Shown: positions 43,591 through 53,165 of the stretch, piece by piece | Layout: each line of letters begins with the position of its first letter | Position numbering within the stretch: position 1 is the stretch's first letter | Assembly (NCBI GenBank): GCA_900541965.1 | Contig: UQLN01000006.1 | Location: 1 to 64,000 of the forward strand | Reading direction: 5' to 3' | DNA length: 64,000 bases | From: an uncultured Parabacteroides sp. | Lineage (GTDB): Bacteria; Bacteroidota; Bacteroidia; Bacteroidales; Tannerellaceae | Position numbers and translations under genes: made by a program | Notes under the pieces: generated by a model | Seen by the model: only the letters and a program-made list of their open reading frames with translations | What the model was told of the DNA's origin: nothing | Database searches by the model: none

Positions 43591-44442
43591 TTATCGGTTT
43601 TCGTTTTTCTTGTTACGGATAGCACGAGGAGATTTTCCGAAATTGGCACGGCAATAATGGGAGAAGTTGGAGAGGGATTCGAAACCGAATTTATAGCAAA
43701 TATCAGAAATAGACATTTCTGTTGTCGTCAGGTCATTGTGGATGTCCTGGCATTTTTTCTTAGTCATCCATTGGTAAGCCGGTTCACCGAATGTTTCTTT
43801 GAACAGACGGCGGAATGTTGGTGTACTATACCCTCCCAGTTGGGCAAAAGATTCCACATCTTTTGCTTTCAGGTAATTTTGCATTACGAAATAGCGGAAT
43901 GTTTTGCTATACCTATATATAGGTGCATAAAATGCCGCCATATCTTTCAGGGGATAATAGCAGTTTAGAAGGTAATAAAGTTCCGTCCGTTTGGCATTCA
44001 GGAATTCTGCGCAAATAAGAGAATCATTCAGATACATTTTAATACCGTTGATATACAACCGGAGCGGAAAGCACATCTGCATGATGGTCGGAGTTATCTG
44101 CATATCTTTAGCCAGTTCGCTCCCTTTGTTGAAGCGGTCTGAACAGAGGCTAAGCGGCTTTTCGAACAAATATAAAATACATTCGAGGTTTTCGAGAACC
44201 TTAAACTCTACGGATGAACCTATCGGTTGCAGGATGAATTGCCCGTCATGCACAATACTGTTCGGATGCTCTTCGCTTTTTACCTGCACACTGCCTGAAA
44301 CAATGAAATAGATTGTATTCTGCGAGCATTTGGACTTCGGTACTACGATTCCTTTAGGGAAGGAACGGTACTTGAATACCTGTGTCTGCGAATGCGGGCA
44401 GGTGGCACAATCTGTGTATTTCAGACAGGCTATGTCGGGCAT
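43591..44442 (-). CDS. AraC-family transcriptional regulator
   Basis: 283 residues. The N-terminal ligand/cupin-like part opens with a cysteine cluster (CLKYTDCATCPHSQ) and a beta-rich segment (KGIVVPKSKCSQNTIYFIVS). The C-terminal HTH pair is intact: first helix-turn-helix LKAKDVESFAQLGGYSTPTF, second MSISDICYKFGFESLSNFSH and the AraC signature end FGKSPRAIRNKK. It lies immediately upstream of the fimbrial operon in the same direction, so it is a plausible activator of those genes. It also starts 10 nt after the GHL10 stop and may be co-transcribed with that gene. Confidence 0.93.
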   Translation of the reverse strand: MPDIACLKYTDCATCPHSQTQVFKYRSFPKGIVVPKSKCSQNTIYFIVSGSVQVKSEEHPNSIVHDGQFILQPIGSSVEFKVLENLECILYLFEKPLSLCSDRFNKGSELAKDMQITPTIMQMCFPLRLYINGIKMYLNDSLICAEFLNAKRTELYYLLNCYYPLKDMAAFYAPIYRYSKTFRYFVMQNYLKAKDVESFAQLGGYSTPTFRRLFKETFGEPAYQWMTKKKCQDIHNDLTTTEMSISDICYKFGFESLSNFSHYCRANFGKSPRAIRNKKNENR

Positions 44443-44452
44443 ACGGCTGGTT

Positions 44453-45976
44453 TTAGAGTTTTATTTTTTTGCTTTTTCCGTTGCTTTCGTTGTGGAAACG
44501 GTCTACAGCCGTAACTACATAACGATATTTTAGCTTTCCTTTATCATAAGGTAGGAGATAACCCGATTCTCGGGTGATAGCCACGATTTTAGACGGGTCG
44601 CTCAGGTTGACAGGCTCTCCGTCCATGAAACGGTAAACGACAAAATAGTTTGCCAATTCCGGATTGGTCGCGCTCTGCTCTGCTTCCCAATGTAGCAGGA
44701 AGCCTTTAGGCGTCCATTCTGTTTTCAGTTTCTTCACTTCTTTAGGAGCACGGTCGTGCATATGCGTATATGCAGGTATCAGTGCCGGGTAACGGTGGTA
44801 ATTCCGTTTCAGGCTGTCGGCTACCCCTTTGGTGTTCCATAGGATTTCGTTGGCAGGCCAGAAGCAGTTGCCTTTCACGTTGGGCAATGCACGTTCATAG
44901 CGCATCTTGCGTGTCAGTTCGCCCGCTTTCATGGTGCGTTCCACACTCTGGCCGAGGTAAAGATGGCATCCCTTTGAGTTCTTGTCCCACCATTTGACCA
45001 AGGTGATATAGTCGGCTGCAGGATGGCCTATTTCCCAATATATTTGAGGAATGTTATAATCGATCCATCCCTGTTCTTCCCAATAAAGGATATCGGCATA
45101 TAAATCATCATAGTTTTGCAGTCCGTTGGTATTACTGCCTGAACCGTCGGGTGTACTTTTTTTATTGCGGTAGATACCAAACGGGCTGATGCCGAAACGC
45201 ACCCACGGTTTAGCCAGTAGAATGGTACGCTTCAATTCCCTGATTAGGGTGTTTACGTTTTCTCTTCGCCAGTCTCCACGTTGGGCAGCAGTGTATCCTT
45301 TATTTAAACCATATTTCCGGAAACTCTTATCATCGGGAAAAGGTACTCCCGGCGCAGGGTATGGGTAGAAATAATCATCCATATGAATGGCATCCACATC
45401 ATAACGGGTAACGATGTCGCGTACAACACGGCAGATAAACTGACGGCTGTCCGGTAATCCCGGGTCAAACAAAATTTGCTTGTTATAGGTAACGAACCAT
45501 TCAGGATGTTTATTGTAAATATGGCTATCTGCAAACTGGGTGCTGCCGGAGGTGCTGGCGCGATATGGGTTCAACCAGGCGTGGAATTCCATATTCCGTT
45601 TGTGGCATTCTTCAATCAGAAATGCCATCAGGTCGAAGTTGCCGGCAGGAGCTACACCTTGTTGTCCGGTATAAAAACGGCTCCAGGGTTCAATATCCGA
45701 TTTGTAGAAAGCATCGGCTTCCGGACGGACTTGGAAAACGATCACATTGATGCCGCATTTTTGCAGGTAATTTAGTTTGCGGACAAAATCTTTCCGCATC
45801 TGTGCGGGTGTCATGTTTTTGTATTCACCCTGAAAAGCGGTCTGTATCCAAGCTCCGCGAAATTCCCGCTTTGCTTCTTTCTGTGCCGTCTGTTGTGGAA
45901 TCTGTTGAGTGGTCTTACAGGATGTTACTGCGCATAACAATAAAACCACAAGCAGACGAAGATATTTTGAAATCAT
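44453..45976 (-). CDS. GHL10-family (DUF187-like) glycosylhydrolase-like lipoprotein
   Basis: 507 residues with lipoprotein signal MISKYLRLLVVLLLCAVTSC (Cys20). The TIM-barrel core of glycosyl hydrolase-like 10 is visible: REFRGAWIQTAFQGEYKNM, KCGINVIVFQVRPEADAFY, EFHAWLNPYRAS, YDVDAIHMDDYFYPYPAPG and WEIGHPAADYITLVKWW. A C-terminal fibronectin-like module follows (WEAEQSATNPELANYFVVYR). Acid residues in the HMDDYF strand are the likely active site. Related proteins act on peptidoglycan or other envelope glycans; the substrate is unproven. It is separated from AraC by 10 nt and has its own TATATTTG box. Confidence 0.9.
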   Translation of the reverse strand: MISKYLRLLVVLLLCAVTSCKTTQQIPQQTAQKEAKREFRGAWIQTAFQGEYKNMTPAQMRKDFVRKLNYLQKCGINVIVFQVRPEADAFYKSDIEPWSRFYTGQQGVAPAGNFDLMAFLIEECHKRNMEFHAWLNPYRASTSGSTQFADSHIYNKHPEWFVTYNKQILFDPGLPDSRQFICRVVRDIVTRYDVDAIHMDDYFYPYPAPGVPFPDDKSFRKYGLNKGYTAAQRGDWRRENVNTLIRELKRTILLAKPWVRFGISPFGIYRNKKSTPDGSGSNTNGLQNYDDLYADILYWEEQGWIDYNIPQIYWEIGHPAADYITLVKWWDKNSKGCHLYLGQSVERTMKAGELTRKMRYERALPNVKGNCFWPANEILWNTKGVADSLKRNYHRYPALIPAYTHMHDRAPKEVKKLKTEWTPKGFLLHWEAEQSATNPELANYFVVYRFMDGEPVNLSDPSKIVAITRESGYLLPYDKGKLKYRYVVTAVDRFHNESNGKSKKIKL

Positions 45977-46026
45977 GAACGTGCTGTTGTTTTTATAACT
46001 TTGAGTATTTTCTTACAATATGCATG

Positions 46027-46034
46027 CAAATATA
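46027..46034 (-). promoter_or_regulatory. -7 box (TATATTTG) for the GHL10 gene
   Basis: The minus strand reads TATATTTG, 50 nt before the ATG at 45976. Confidence 0.5.
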
Positions 46035-46165
46035 ACAAAAGTTTGGCTTAAACGAAGAAATGGTTTACGCGCTTTATGCGGTAGGTGGAAATTTCTGCCT
46101 ATCGGAACCGGATTGCTCCCTTTGAGGTATGGGTAAATATCAGACTTAAAGCGATTGTTGAAAAA

Positions 46166-46727
46166 GTCAAAATGATAGATTATTGTGGTGTTTTATGTTG
46201 TTTTGTGTGAATAAAGCCTTTCGTGCTAACTTGGTTTGTTTGCGTAAAAGGCTTTTTAGGATAAATTGGGCTCTTTTATCGGAACAAAAGGAACATTTAT
46301 TGCAGAAACCGGAACTTTTTTACAATTATCTGGAAGGTAATTTCAATTAGTTGCGATACTAATTCCAACTATCTGTGCATAAAAATCCAATAATCTGCGC
46401 GGCAAAACACCTATGTTTTAACTTTAAAACACCTATGTTTCGATTTCAAAGCATCCATACTTTGTTTTTAGATGTTATTGGGCATGGACGCGGTTCTGGA
46501 ATGGTTGGAAAACCGAACCTGATGCAGATATTAAATAGTTTATTATATTCTGAAAAACGTAACTATATGATTTGACTCAGATGACGCGTCCTGTCATTCC
46601 GTAATTGTAAATCTATCAGCGTAAACAAACTGATAAACCTTAACCTCGCAAGAGTGGCATATTTGAAACGCTTCCCGTATCAACCTCCATATAATCGCGT
46701 ATAAAGGAGTTGTTTTGTCATTTTGTC
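46166..46727 (+). repeat. 560-bp dispersed intergenic element, copy B
   Basis: Second copy of the element at 9804-10363, same orientation relative to the downstream gene and nearly the same length. It contains a 22-nt-type array (46339-46470) and a 40-nt block (46531-46570) identical to copy A. Its ends carry CAAAATG and CATTTTG inverted, and a 12-nt direct repeat GTCAAAATGATA occurs at 46166-46177 and 46725-46736. It ends 63 bp before the uvrA -7 box. It fills most of the gap between two divergent genes. Confidence 0.8.
46339..46470 (+). repeat. Degenerate 22-nt tandem array inside copy B
   Basis: Units start at 46339 (22 nt), 46361 (20), 46381 (23), 46404 (22), 46426 (22) and 46448 (23). 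Units at 46404 and 46426 begin with the same 15 nt, AAAACACCTATGTTT. Confidence 0.7.
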
Positions 46728-46789
46728 AAAATGATATAAAAGAGGAAGTCTTCTTTTTTCATACCGTATTATCTCTCGGTTTTATTCCT

Positions 46790-46797
46790 TACCTTTG
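46790..46797 (+). promoter_or_regulatory. -7 box (TACCTTTG) for uvrA
   Basis: TACCTTTG 60 nt before the uvrA ATG. Confidence 0.6.
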
Positions 46798-46857
46798 TAT
46801 AGTAGATTTAAACAATAAGCCGCCGGTTGTTTTTCTACCGGCAACAAGATAGATATT

Positions 46858-49647
46858 ATGTCTGAAAATCATTCTATATTCATAAAGGGTGCTCGCGTCA
46901 ATAACTTAAAAAACATCGATGTCGAGATACCTCGCGACAAACTGGTTGTTATCACCGGATTATCTGGAAGCGGAAAATCATCACTCGCATTTGATACGTT
47001 GTATGCGGAAGGACAGCGCCGTTATGTGGAAAGTTTATCAGCCTATGCCCGGCAGTTCTTGGGGCGTATGGGCAAACCGGAATGCGACTATATAAAAGGC
47101 ATACCACCTGCCATTGCTATCGAACAGAAAGTGAACACGCGCAATCCGCGTTCCACGGTGGGTACTTCTACCGAAATATATGAATATCTGCGTTTATTGT
47201 ATGCCCGGATTGGAAAAACGATTTCACCTATATCCGGAACGGAAGTAAAGAAACATCAGGTAAGCGATATTGTAAAAGAGGTATTGGCTTATCCGGACGG
47301 GACCCGTTTTGCCGTTTATGCTCCTGTGGTACTGCCGGAGGGACGTTCAATGAAGGAGCAACTCGAGATTTTGCAAAAGGAAGGATATTCCCGTTTGTCT
47401 TTCAATGATACCGTTTATCGTATTACGGAAGTACTTGCCAACGAGGCATTACTGGCATCTTCCGGCATCGAGCTGTTGATAGACCGTCTTGCTGTTTCGG
47501 AGGATAAAACATTGAAAAGCCGTCTTGCCGATTCTGCTGAAACGGCATTCTTTGAAGGACATGGTACGTGTATTATCCGTATTTATGCAGCGGAAGGTAC
47601 GATTCAGAAAGAATACTCCAAACGGTTTGAAGCCGATGGCATGGTTTTCGATGAACCTTCGGATATGATGTTCAGCTTTAATAATCCGTTGGGTGCCTGC
47701 CCTACCTGTGAAGGGTTTGGCAAAGTGCTCGGGATTGATGAAAACCTGGTTGTGCCGGACAAAAGCCTTTCCGTATATGAGGGTGCTGTAGTCTGTTGGA
47801 AAGGCGAAGTCATGAGTGAGTGGCTACGGGAGTTTATAGCCGACAGTGAGAAATACAACTTCCCGATCCATCGCCCTTACTACGACCTGACACAGAAAGA
47901 AAAGGATTTGCTTTGGCATGGTGCTAAAGGGGTGAACGGGATCGATGCCTTCTTCAAATTCGTAGAAGAAAATTTATATAAGATACAATATCGTGTGATG
48001 CAGGCACGTTACCGGGGGAAAACGGTTTGTCCGGTTTGTCATGGTTCGCGCCTGCGTCCGGAAGCCCTTTATGTACAAGTAGGAGGAAAGAATATAGCCG
48101 AACTGGTTACCATGCCGGTTACCGAAGCGAAAGCCTTTTTCGACCGTTTGGAACTGGATGAGAATGATGCCGCTATTGCTAAGCGGTTGCTTGCCGAGAT
48201 AACCGGGCGTTTGCAGTTCTTGCTGGATGTAGGACTGGGGTATCTTACGTTAGACCGTTTGTCCGCTACTTTATCCGGAGGGGAAAGCCAACGTATCAAT
48301 CTCGCCACTTCGTTGGGCAGTAGCCTGGTTGGTTCCCTTTATATACTGGATGAGCCGAGTATCGGGCTGCATTCCCGTGATACGGATTTATTGATAAAAG
48401 TGCTTCGCCAGCTGCAGGCTTTGGGCAATACGGTGGTTGTGGTAGAACATGATGAAGAAATTATCCGGGCTGCCGACTATATTATCGATATAGGTCCGAA
48501 AGCCGGACGTCTGGGTGGTGAAGTGGTTTATCAGGGGGATGTGAAAGACCTGAAAACGGATAGCAACAGTTATACGGTTCGCTATCTGACCGGAGAAGAT
48601 AAGATAGAAGTTCCTGCATTCCGCCGTCCGTGGAATAATTATATAGAAGTGAAAGGCGCCCGTAAAAATAACCTGAAAGGGGTGGATGTGAAGTTCCCGC
48701 TGAATGTGATGACCGTTGTAACCGGTGTCAGCGGGTCAGGAAAGAGTTCACTGGTACGGGATATTTTTTATGAAGGCGTAAAACATTATCTGGATGATGC
48801 TGCAAGGTTGATGGTCGACTGTTCGGGATTGAGCGGCGATATGCAACTGGTTAAAAGTATCGAGTTCGTAGACCAGAATTCAATCGGTAAGAGTTCCCGT
48901 TCCAATCCGGTAACCTATATAGGCGCCTACGATGAGATTCGTAAGTTGTATGGCGAACAGGCTTTATCAAAACAAATGGGATACACCGCCGCTTATTTCT
49001 CCTTTAATAAAGAAGGCGGACGTTGCGAGGAATGTAAGGGAGAAGGTAAAATCACTGTCGAGATGCAGTTTATGGCAGATATTACGCTGGAATGTGATGC
49101 TTGTCATGGAAAGCGTTTCAAATCGGATGTATTGGAGGTAGAGTATCATGGAGCAAGCATCTATGATATGTTGGAAATGACCGTCAACCAGGCAATCGAA
49201 TTCTTTGAACAACATACCGGAACACAGGAAAAAAAGATTATCCGCAAGCTGAAACCGTTACAGGATGTGGGATTAGGATATATCAAACTGGGGCAAACCT
49301 CTTCCACGCTTTCCGGAGGAGAAAACCAGCGTGTGAAACTTGCCTATTATCTGGGACAGGAGAAGCAGGAACCGACATTGTTCGTATTTGATGAGCCTAC
49401 AACCGGCTTGCACTTCCATGATATTAAAACCTTATTGAAAGCTTTCGATGCATTGATAGCCAAAGGACATACGGTGGTTATCATCGAGCATAATATGGAT
49501 GTGATAAAGTGTGCGGACTATCTGATAGACCTGGGACCGGAAGGAGGAAATGCCGGCGGGAACCTGGTTTGTGCGGGAACTCCGGAAGAGGTGGCACTTT
49601 GTGCAGAATCCTACACCGGCAAATATCTGAAGGAGAAGTTACAGTAA
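46858..49647 (+). CDS. uvrA: Excinuclease ABC subunit A
   Basis: 929 residues, normal length for UvrA1. This ATPase finds bulky DNA lesions and loads UvrB in nucleotide excision repair. Two ABC ATPase halves: Walker [10 protein letters not shown] (34-42) and GVSGSGKSS (about 623-631), with signature LSGGESQRI and LSGGENQRV. Cysteine-rich zinc modules are intact (CPTCEGFG and CPVCHG in the first half; CEECKGEG and CDACHG in the second), as is the UvrB-contacting region after the first Walker A ([20 protein letters not shown]). It stands alone; a TACCTTTG -7 box lies 60 nt upstream, directly downstream of repeat copy B. Confidence 0.98.
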   Translation: MSENHSIFIKGARVNNLKNIDVEIPRDKLVVITGLSGSGKSSLAFDTLYAEGQRRYVESLSAYARQFLGRMGKPECDYIKGIPPAIAIEQKVNTRNPRSTVGTSTEIYEYLRLLYARIGKTISPISGTEVKKHQVSDIVKEVLAYPDGTRFAVYAPVVLPEGRSMKEQLEILQKEGYSRLSFNDTVYRITEVLANEALLASSGIELLIDRLAVSEDKTLKSRLADSAETAFFEGHGTCIIRIYAAEGTIQKEYSKRFEADGMVFDEPSDMMFSFNNPLGACPTCEGFGKVLGIDENLVVPDKSLSVYEGAVVCWKGEVMSEWLREFIADSEKYNFPIHRPYYDLTQKEKDLLWHGAKGVNGIDAFFKFVEENLYKIQYRVMQARYRGKTVCPVCHGSRLRPEALYVQVGGKNIAELVTMPVTEAKAFFDRLELDENDAAIAKRLLAEITGRLQFLLDVGLGYLTLDRLSATLSGGESQRINLATSLGSSLVGSLYILDEPSIGLHSRDTDLLIKVLRQLQALGNTVVVVEHDEEIIRAADYIIDIGPKAGRLGGEVVYQGDVKDLKTDSNSYTVRYLTGEDKIEVPAFRRPWNNYIEVKGARKNNLKGVDVKFPLNVMTVVTGVSGSGKSSLVRDIFYEGVKHYLDDAARLMVDCSGLSGDMQLVKSIEFVDQNSIGKSSRSNPVTYIGAYDEIRKLYGEQALSKQMGYTAAYFSFNKEGGRCEECKGEGKITVEMQFMADITLECDACHGKRFKSDVLEVEYHGASIYDMLEMTVNQAIEFFEQHTGTQEKKIIRKLKPLQDVGLGYIKLGQTSSTLSGGENQRVKLAYYLGQEKQEPTLFVFDEPTTGLHFHDIKTLLKAFDALIAKGHTVVIIEHNMDVIKCADYLIDLGPEGGNAGGNLVCAGTPEEVALCAESYTGKYLKEKLQ

Positions 49648-49694
49648 ACTTATTTTTTCCGTGCCGACAAGAGCAACCAAAGATAAAAAAACTC

Positions 49695-49702
49695 TATTTT
49701 TG
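49695..49702 (+). promoter_or_regulatory. -7 box (TATTTTTG) for the sensor kinase gene
   Basis: TATTTTTG 21 nt before the ATG at 49724 and 47 nt after the uvrA stop. Confidence 0.5.
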
Positions 49703-49723
49703 TTTTTAATAATAAAACAATAA

Positions 49724-52700
49724 ATGGAATTGTATAAAAATCATCTGTTTTTTAAACGAATATTGTTGTTGCTGTTGTTACTCTCTGCTTTAGATGTATG
49801 GGGACGTAGAGCTAATAATAATCCGGAGAAAAGCATCCTGCTTATCAGTTCGTATTCACCGATTAGGGAAGAAGGAAATCATGTGATTTCTGCATTTGTA
49901 GAACAGATGTCGGAAAAAATGCCGGCAAAAGTGCAGGTAGAATATATGAGTAGTGAACAATACCCTCTTTTTTCTTCCTGGCAGGAGTGGATGATACAGC
50001 TATTCCAAGCCTATAAAGATAAGCCGGATGTGGTGGTATTGCTTGGCAATGAGGCATGGTCTTCCTATAAGATGACATGTAAAGAAGGTTGGAAGGATAT
50101 ACCGGTTGTATTAGGGTATGTCAAAGAGACTTTTGTGGATTATGAAAAGAATACGGACTCGGGTGTCCTCCTTTCCGATAAAATACATTATATCTCTGAT
50201 ACTTTCGATGGATTTAATGTTACCGGATATTTTTTCCAGGATTATATAATGGAGAACCTGTTATTGATAAAACAGCTCCAGCCCCAAATACGCCATGTTG
50301 CTTTCTGCTATGATAACCGGTATGCAAAAGGGTTTTATCTGAATAATTTAAAGCAATTGTTCGATAAGATTGATTCGTTGGATTTATGTTATTTGTCCGG
50401 CATCGATTTCACAACACCCGAATTGCTGGACTCGATTGCGAAAATGGATGATTCTTATGCCTTGCTTTCTTCCGGATGGTATACGGATGCCGCATGTAAT
50501 CCGCATGCCTATACCATGTTGCACAATGAATTGGCGAGGATGGAGTCTTTTCCTGTTTATCAGGTGATGGATCAGAGCAGGGCGAATATGAATTATATAG
50601 GCGGTTATTATGTTTTGGGTGTGGAACAGGGACGCGACCTGGCTTTGCTTACTTATGATGTGTTGGCAAAAGGGATAGAAAACAGCCCGGCATTCCAACA
50701 AACGCCTGCCCGGCCTCATTACTATATTAATTATCCTGTATGGCAGGAAACAGGTATATCTGAAGATTTACTTCCGGAAGGAGTTTTGTTTTATAATGCT
50801 CCGACTTCCATATTGGAAGATCATCCTTTGTCTGTTTTGTGGTTTAGTCTTACCATTATTTTAATGTTGGTATTACTTATTGTCTCCCTTTTTTACAGGA
50901 AACGTAAAGAGCAGTATTATAAAACGGTAAATGCCCACATGATGAACCTGCTTGGCAAGATGCCGGATATGGCAATGATCTATGATGAGACTTTAAATAT
51001 TAAGTACATTGTAAATCCTCTGGAGCAGGTTTTGTTCGGAACAGACTGGAGAAAGCTTATCGGGGTAAATGTTTGGAATATAAAAGAGATTTATCCGCTG
51101 TCGGATTCAGCCTTGGCTGAGTTGGCACAGAATGTAACCCACACCATGAAAACAAGGGAAGTCCGGGTATTTAATTATGAATTTGTCAAAGGCGGAATCA
51201 CTTATTATATAAAGGCGCGTACAGTACCTCTCGAAGATAATCAGTTGATTTGTTTTATGCATGATGTAACTCCGTATGTGAAAGCGGAAAGGGAGATTCT
51301 GAAGTTGAAAACGTTCTTACAGTCCATTATCGATAATCTGCCGGTAGGGCTGTTTGTGAAGGATGTTTCAAACAAGTTCCGTTACCTGTTTTATAATCAG
51401 AAGGTGATGGAGATTAACGGAAACTCAACATCCATTGTATTGGGTAAAAATGACAATGAAATTGGAAATCCTACAGCTGAATTATTCAGGAAAGAAGACT
51501 TGCAGGTATTGCAAAGTAATACCCCCGTCTCGTTTGAGTTTGTCCATAAAGATCCGAAAACCGGAGACCCACAGAGATGGAGTGTCGTGACTAAAACGAA
51601 ATATCTGGATGGCGAGGGACGTCCTTATATTATAGGAACAGTCGTGGATACGACGGAAATACGTAAAAGTGCATTGGAACTGGAGAATATCCGGAAAGAG
51701 TTGTCTATTGCCCTTGATGCGGGAACCATGTCCGCCTGGTGTTATGATATAGAGAAGAAGGAATTTTATTCTTTATATAAGGAAACGGTTGCCAATGAAT
51801 CATTGTCTTATGAAGCGGCAATTCAGATATTGCATCCGGATGATGAGGCAAAGTACCGTAGGTTTATGGAGAGGCTTTCTTCCGGGCTGGATGAGAAGTC
51901 GAAAGAAATATTCCGTTTTAAACGGACGGCTGAATACAACTGGTATGAAACATATGCCATCGCTTTGAAATCCGATAAAACGGGAGAAGTGATCCAGATT
52001 ATCGGAACGGAGCGGAATATCACGGTCGAAATGCAGCGGAATAGGGAACAGGAAGAGAATAAGCTGAAACTGGATTTTACGCTGGATGCTGCTCAGATTA
52101 TTTCGTGGGAGTTCAATGTGGATACATCAACATTCTATTCTCCGAAGTCGACAATCTTTGAAGAAGCAACAATTCCTCTGGAACTTTATTTGACATTTGT
52201 GCAGGAAGATGATGCTCTGGTACTGCGTAAAGGGCTGGAGGACTTGTCGGCCGGGCGTATACGGGTGATGGATGTTCAGATTCGTATTCAGACGGAAGCT
52301 TTAGGATCGCGCTGGTTTGAAATGCATGCCGTGCCTTATGGGCTGGATGAGGAAGGAAGAGCTACCAAGCTGATTGGCTTGCGGCGTGATATTACAGATT
52401 TGAAGATGACCAACGAATTGATTGAGCTTCGCGATAGAGCGGAAGAATCCAATCGTTTAAAGAGTGCTTTCCTTGCCAATATGAGTCATGAGATACGGAC
52501 TCCGCTGAATGCAATCGTCGGTTTTTCCAATCTGATAGCCCAGGAAGACGATCCGGACGAGATAGCTGAATATGTTAAGATTATAGAGACGAACAACGAA
52601 CTATTGTTGCAGTTGATTAATGATATACTGGATCTGTCGAAGATAGAAGCAGAGCAACTGGACTTTAATTATTCGGATGTGGATATACCTGCCCTGTTCC

Positions 52701-53119
52701 GGGGATTGGAACAGACTTATGTTTCGAGGGTAAAGGAAGGAGTGGAGCTGATTTGTGAATTGCCAGAGGGGGATTGTTTCATTCACTCCGAGAAAAACCG
52801 GCTGACGCAAGTAATATCCAATTTTCTGAGTAATGCCTGCAAGTTCACATCCAAAGGTTCTATTCGCATGGGATATAAACCTATGGAGGGAGGTCTGCGT
52901 TTTTATGTTTTAGATACAGGAAAAGGAATTGCCCCGGAAAATATACCGAATGTTTTCAATCGTTTTGCTAAATTTGATGCGTTCGTACAAGGAACAGGGT
53001 TGGGACTTTCCATTAGCCAGTCGATTATACAACATTTAGGAGGCGAAATAGGTGTGGAGTCCGTCTTGGGCGAAGGTACGGAATTTTGGTTTACTTTGCC
53101 TTGCGACCCTCGTTCTTGA
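49724..53119 (+). CDS. Multi-PAS sensor histidine kinase with periplasmic ABC-substrate-binding-like domain
   Basis: 1131 residues. Order: signal/first membrane segment (about 12-25); a periplasmic domain about 35-350 resembling ABC-type substrate-binding ([35 protein letters not shown]); one membrane helix about 367-388 ([20 protein letters not shown]); a run of about four PAS domains (405-520, 530-650, 655-770, 780-895); HisKA with the phospho-acceptor His922 in [16 protein letters not shown]; and an HATPase domain with N box [19 protein letters not shown] and GTGLGLSIS. No receiver or output domain is fused and no response regulator is adjacent, so the partner is elsewhere. The DUF2339 gene follows but is not a known partner. 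Confidence 0.92.
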   Translation: MELYKNHLFFKRILLLLLLLSALDVWGRRANNNPEKSILLISSYSPIREEGNHVISAFVEQMSEKMPAKVQVEYMSSEQYPLFSSWQEWMIQLFQAYKDKPDVVVLLGNEAWSSYKMTCKEGWKDIPVVLGYVKETFVDYEKNTDSGVLLSDKIHYISDTFDGFNVTGYFFQDYIMENLLLIKQLQPQIRHVAFCYDNRYAKGFYLNNLKQLFDKIDSLDLCYLSGIDFTTPELLDSIAKMDDSYALLSSGWYTDAACNPHAYTMLHNELARMESFPVYQVMDQSRANMNYIGGYYVLGVEQGRDLALLTYDVLAKGIENSPAFQQTPARPHYYINYPVWQETGISEDLLPEGVLFYNAPTSILEDHPLSVLWFSLTIILMLVLLIVSLFYRKRKEQYYKTVNAHMMNLLGKMPDMAMIYDETLNIKYIVNPLEQVLFGTDWRKLIGVNVWNIKEIYPLSDSALAELAQNVTHTMKTREVRVFNYEFVKGGITYYIKARTVPLEDNQLICFMHDVTPYVKAEREILKLKTFLQSIIDNLPVGLFVKDVSNKFRYLFYNQKVMEINGNSTSIVLGKNDNEIGNPTAELFRKEDLQVLQSNTPVSFEFVHKDPKTGDPQRWSVVTKTKYLDGEGRPYIIGTVVDTTEIRKSALELENIRKELSIALDAGTMSAWCYDIEKKEFYSLYKETVANESLSYEAAIQILHPDDEAKYRRFMERLSSGLDEKSKEIFRFKRTAEYNWYETYAIALKSDKTGEVIQIIGTERNITVEMQRNREQEENKLKLDFTLDAAQIISWEFNVDTSTFYSPKSTIFEEATIPLELYLTFVQEDDALVLRKGLEDLSAGRIRVMDVQIRIQTEALGSRWFEMHAVPYGLDEEGRATKLIGLRRDITDLKMTNELIELRDRAEESNRLKSAFLANMSHEIRTPLNAIVGFSNLIAQEDDPDEIAEYVKIIETNNELLLQLINDILDLSKIEAEQLDFNYSDVDIPALFRGLEQTYVSRVKEGVELICELPEGDCFIHSEKNRLTQVISNFLSNACKFTSKGSIRMGYKPMEGGLRFYVLDTGKGIAPENIPNVFNRFAKFDAFVQGTGLGLSISQSIIQHLGGEIGVESVLGEGTEFWFTLPCDPRS

Positions 53120-53165
53120 AAAACGGTTAGAATTGATTTATGAGTGGATTATAACTCCGACTATT

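Noticed and set aside
53052..53165. Upstream in-frame extension of the DUF2339 gene
   Set aside because: It overlaps the kinase gene in another frame and lacks a sensible N-terminus; the ATG at 53166 starts a membrane helix.
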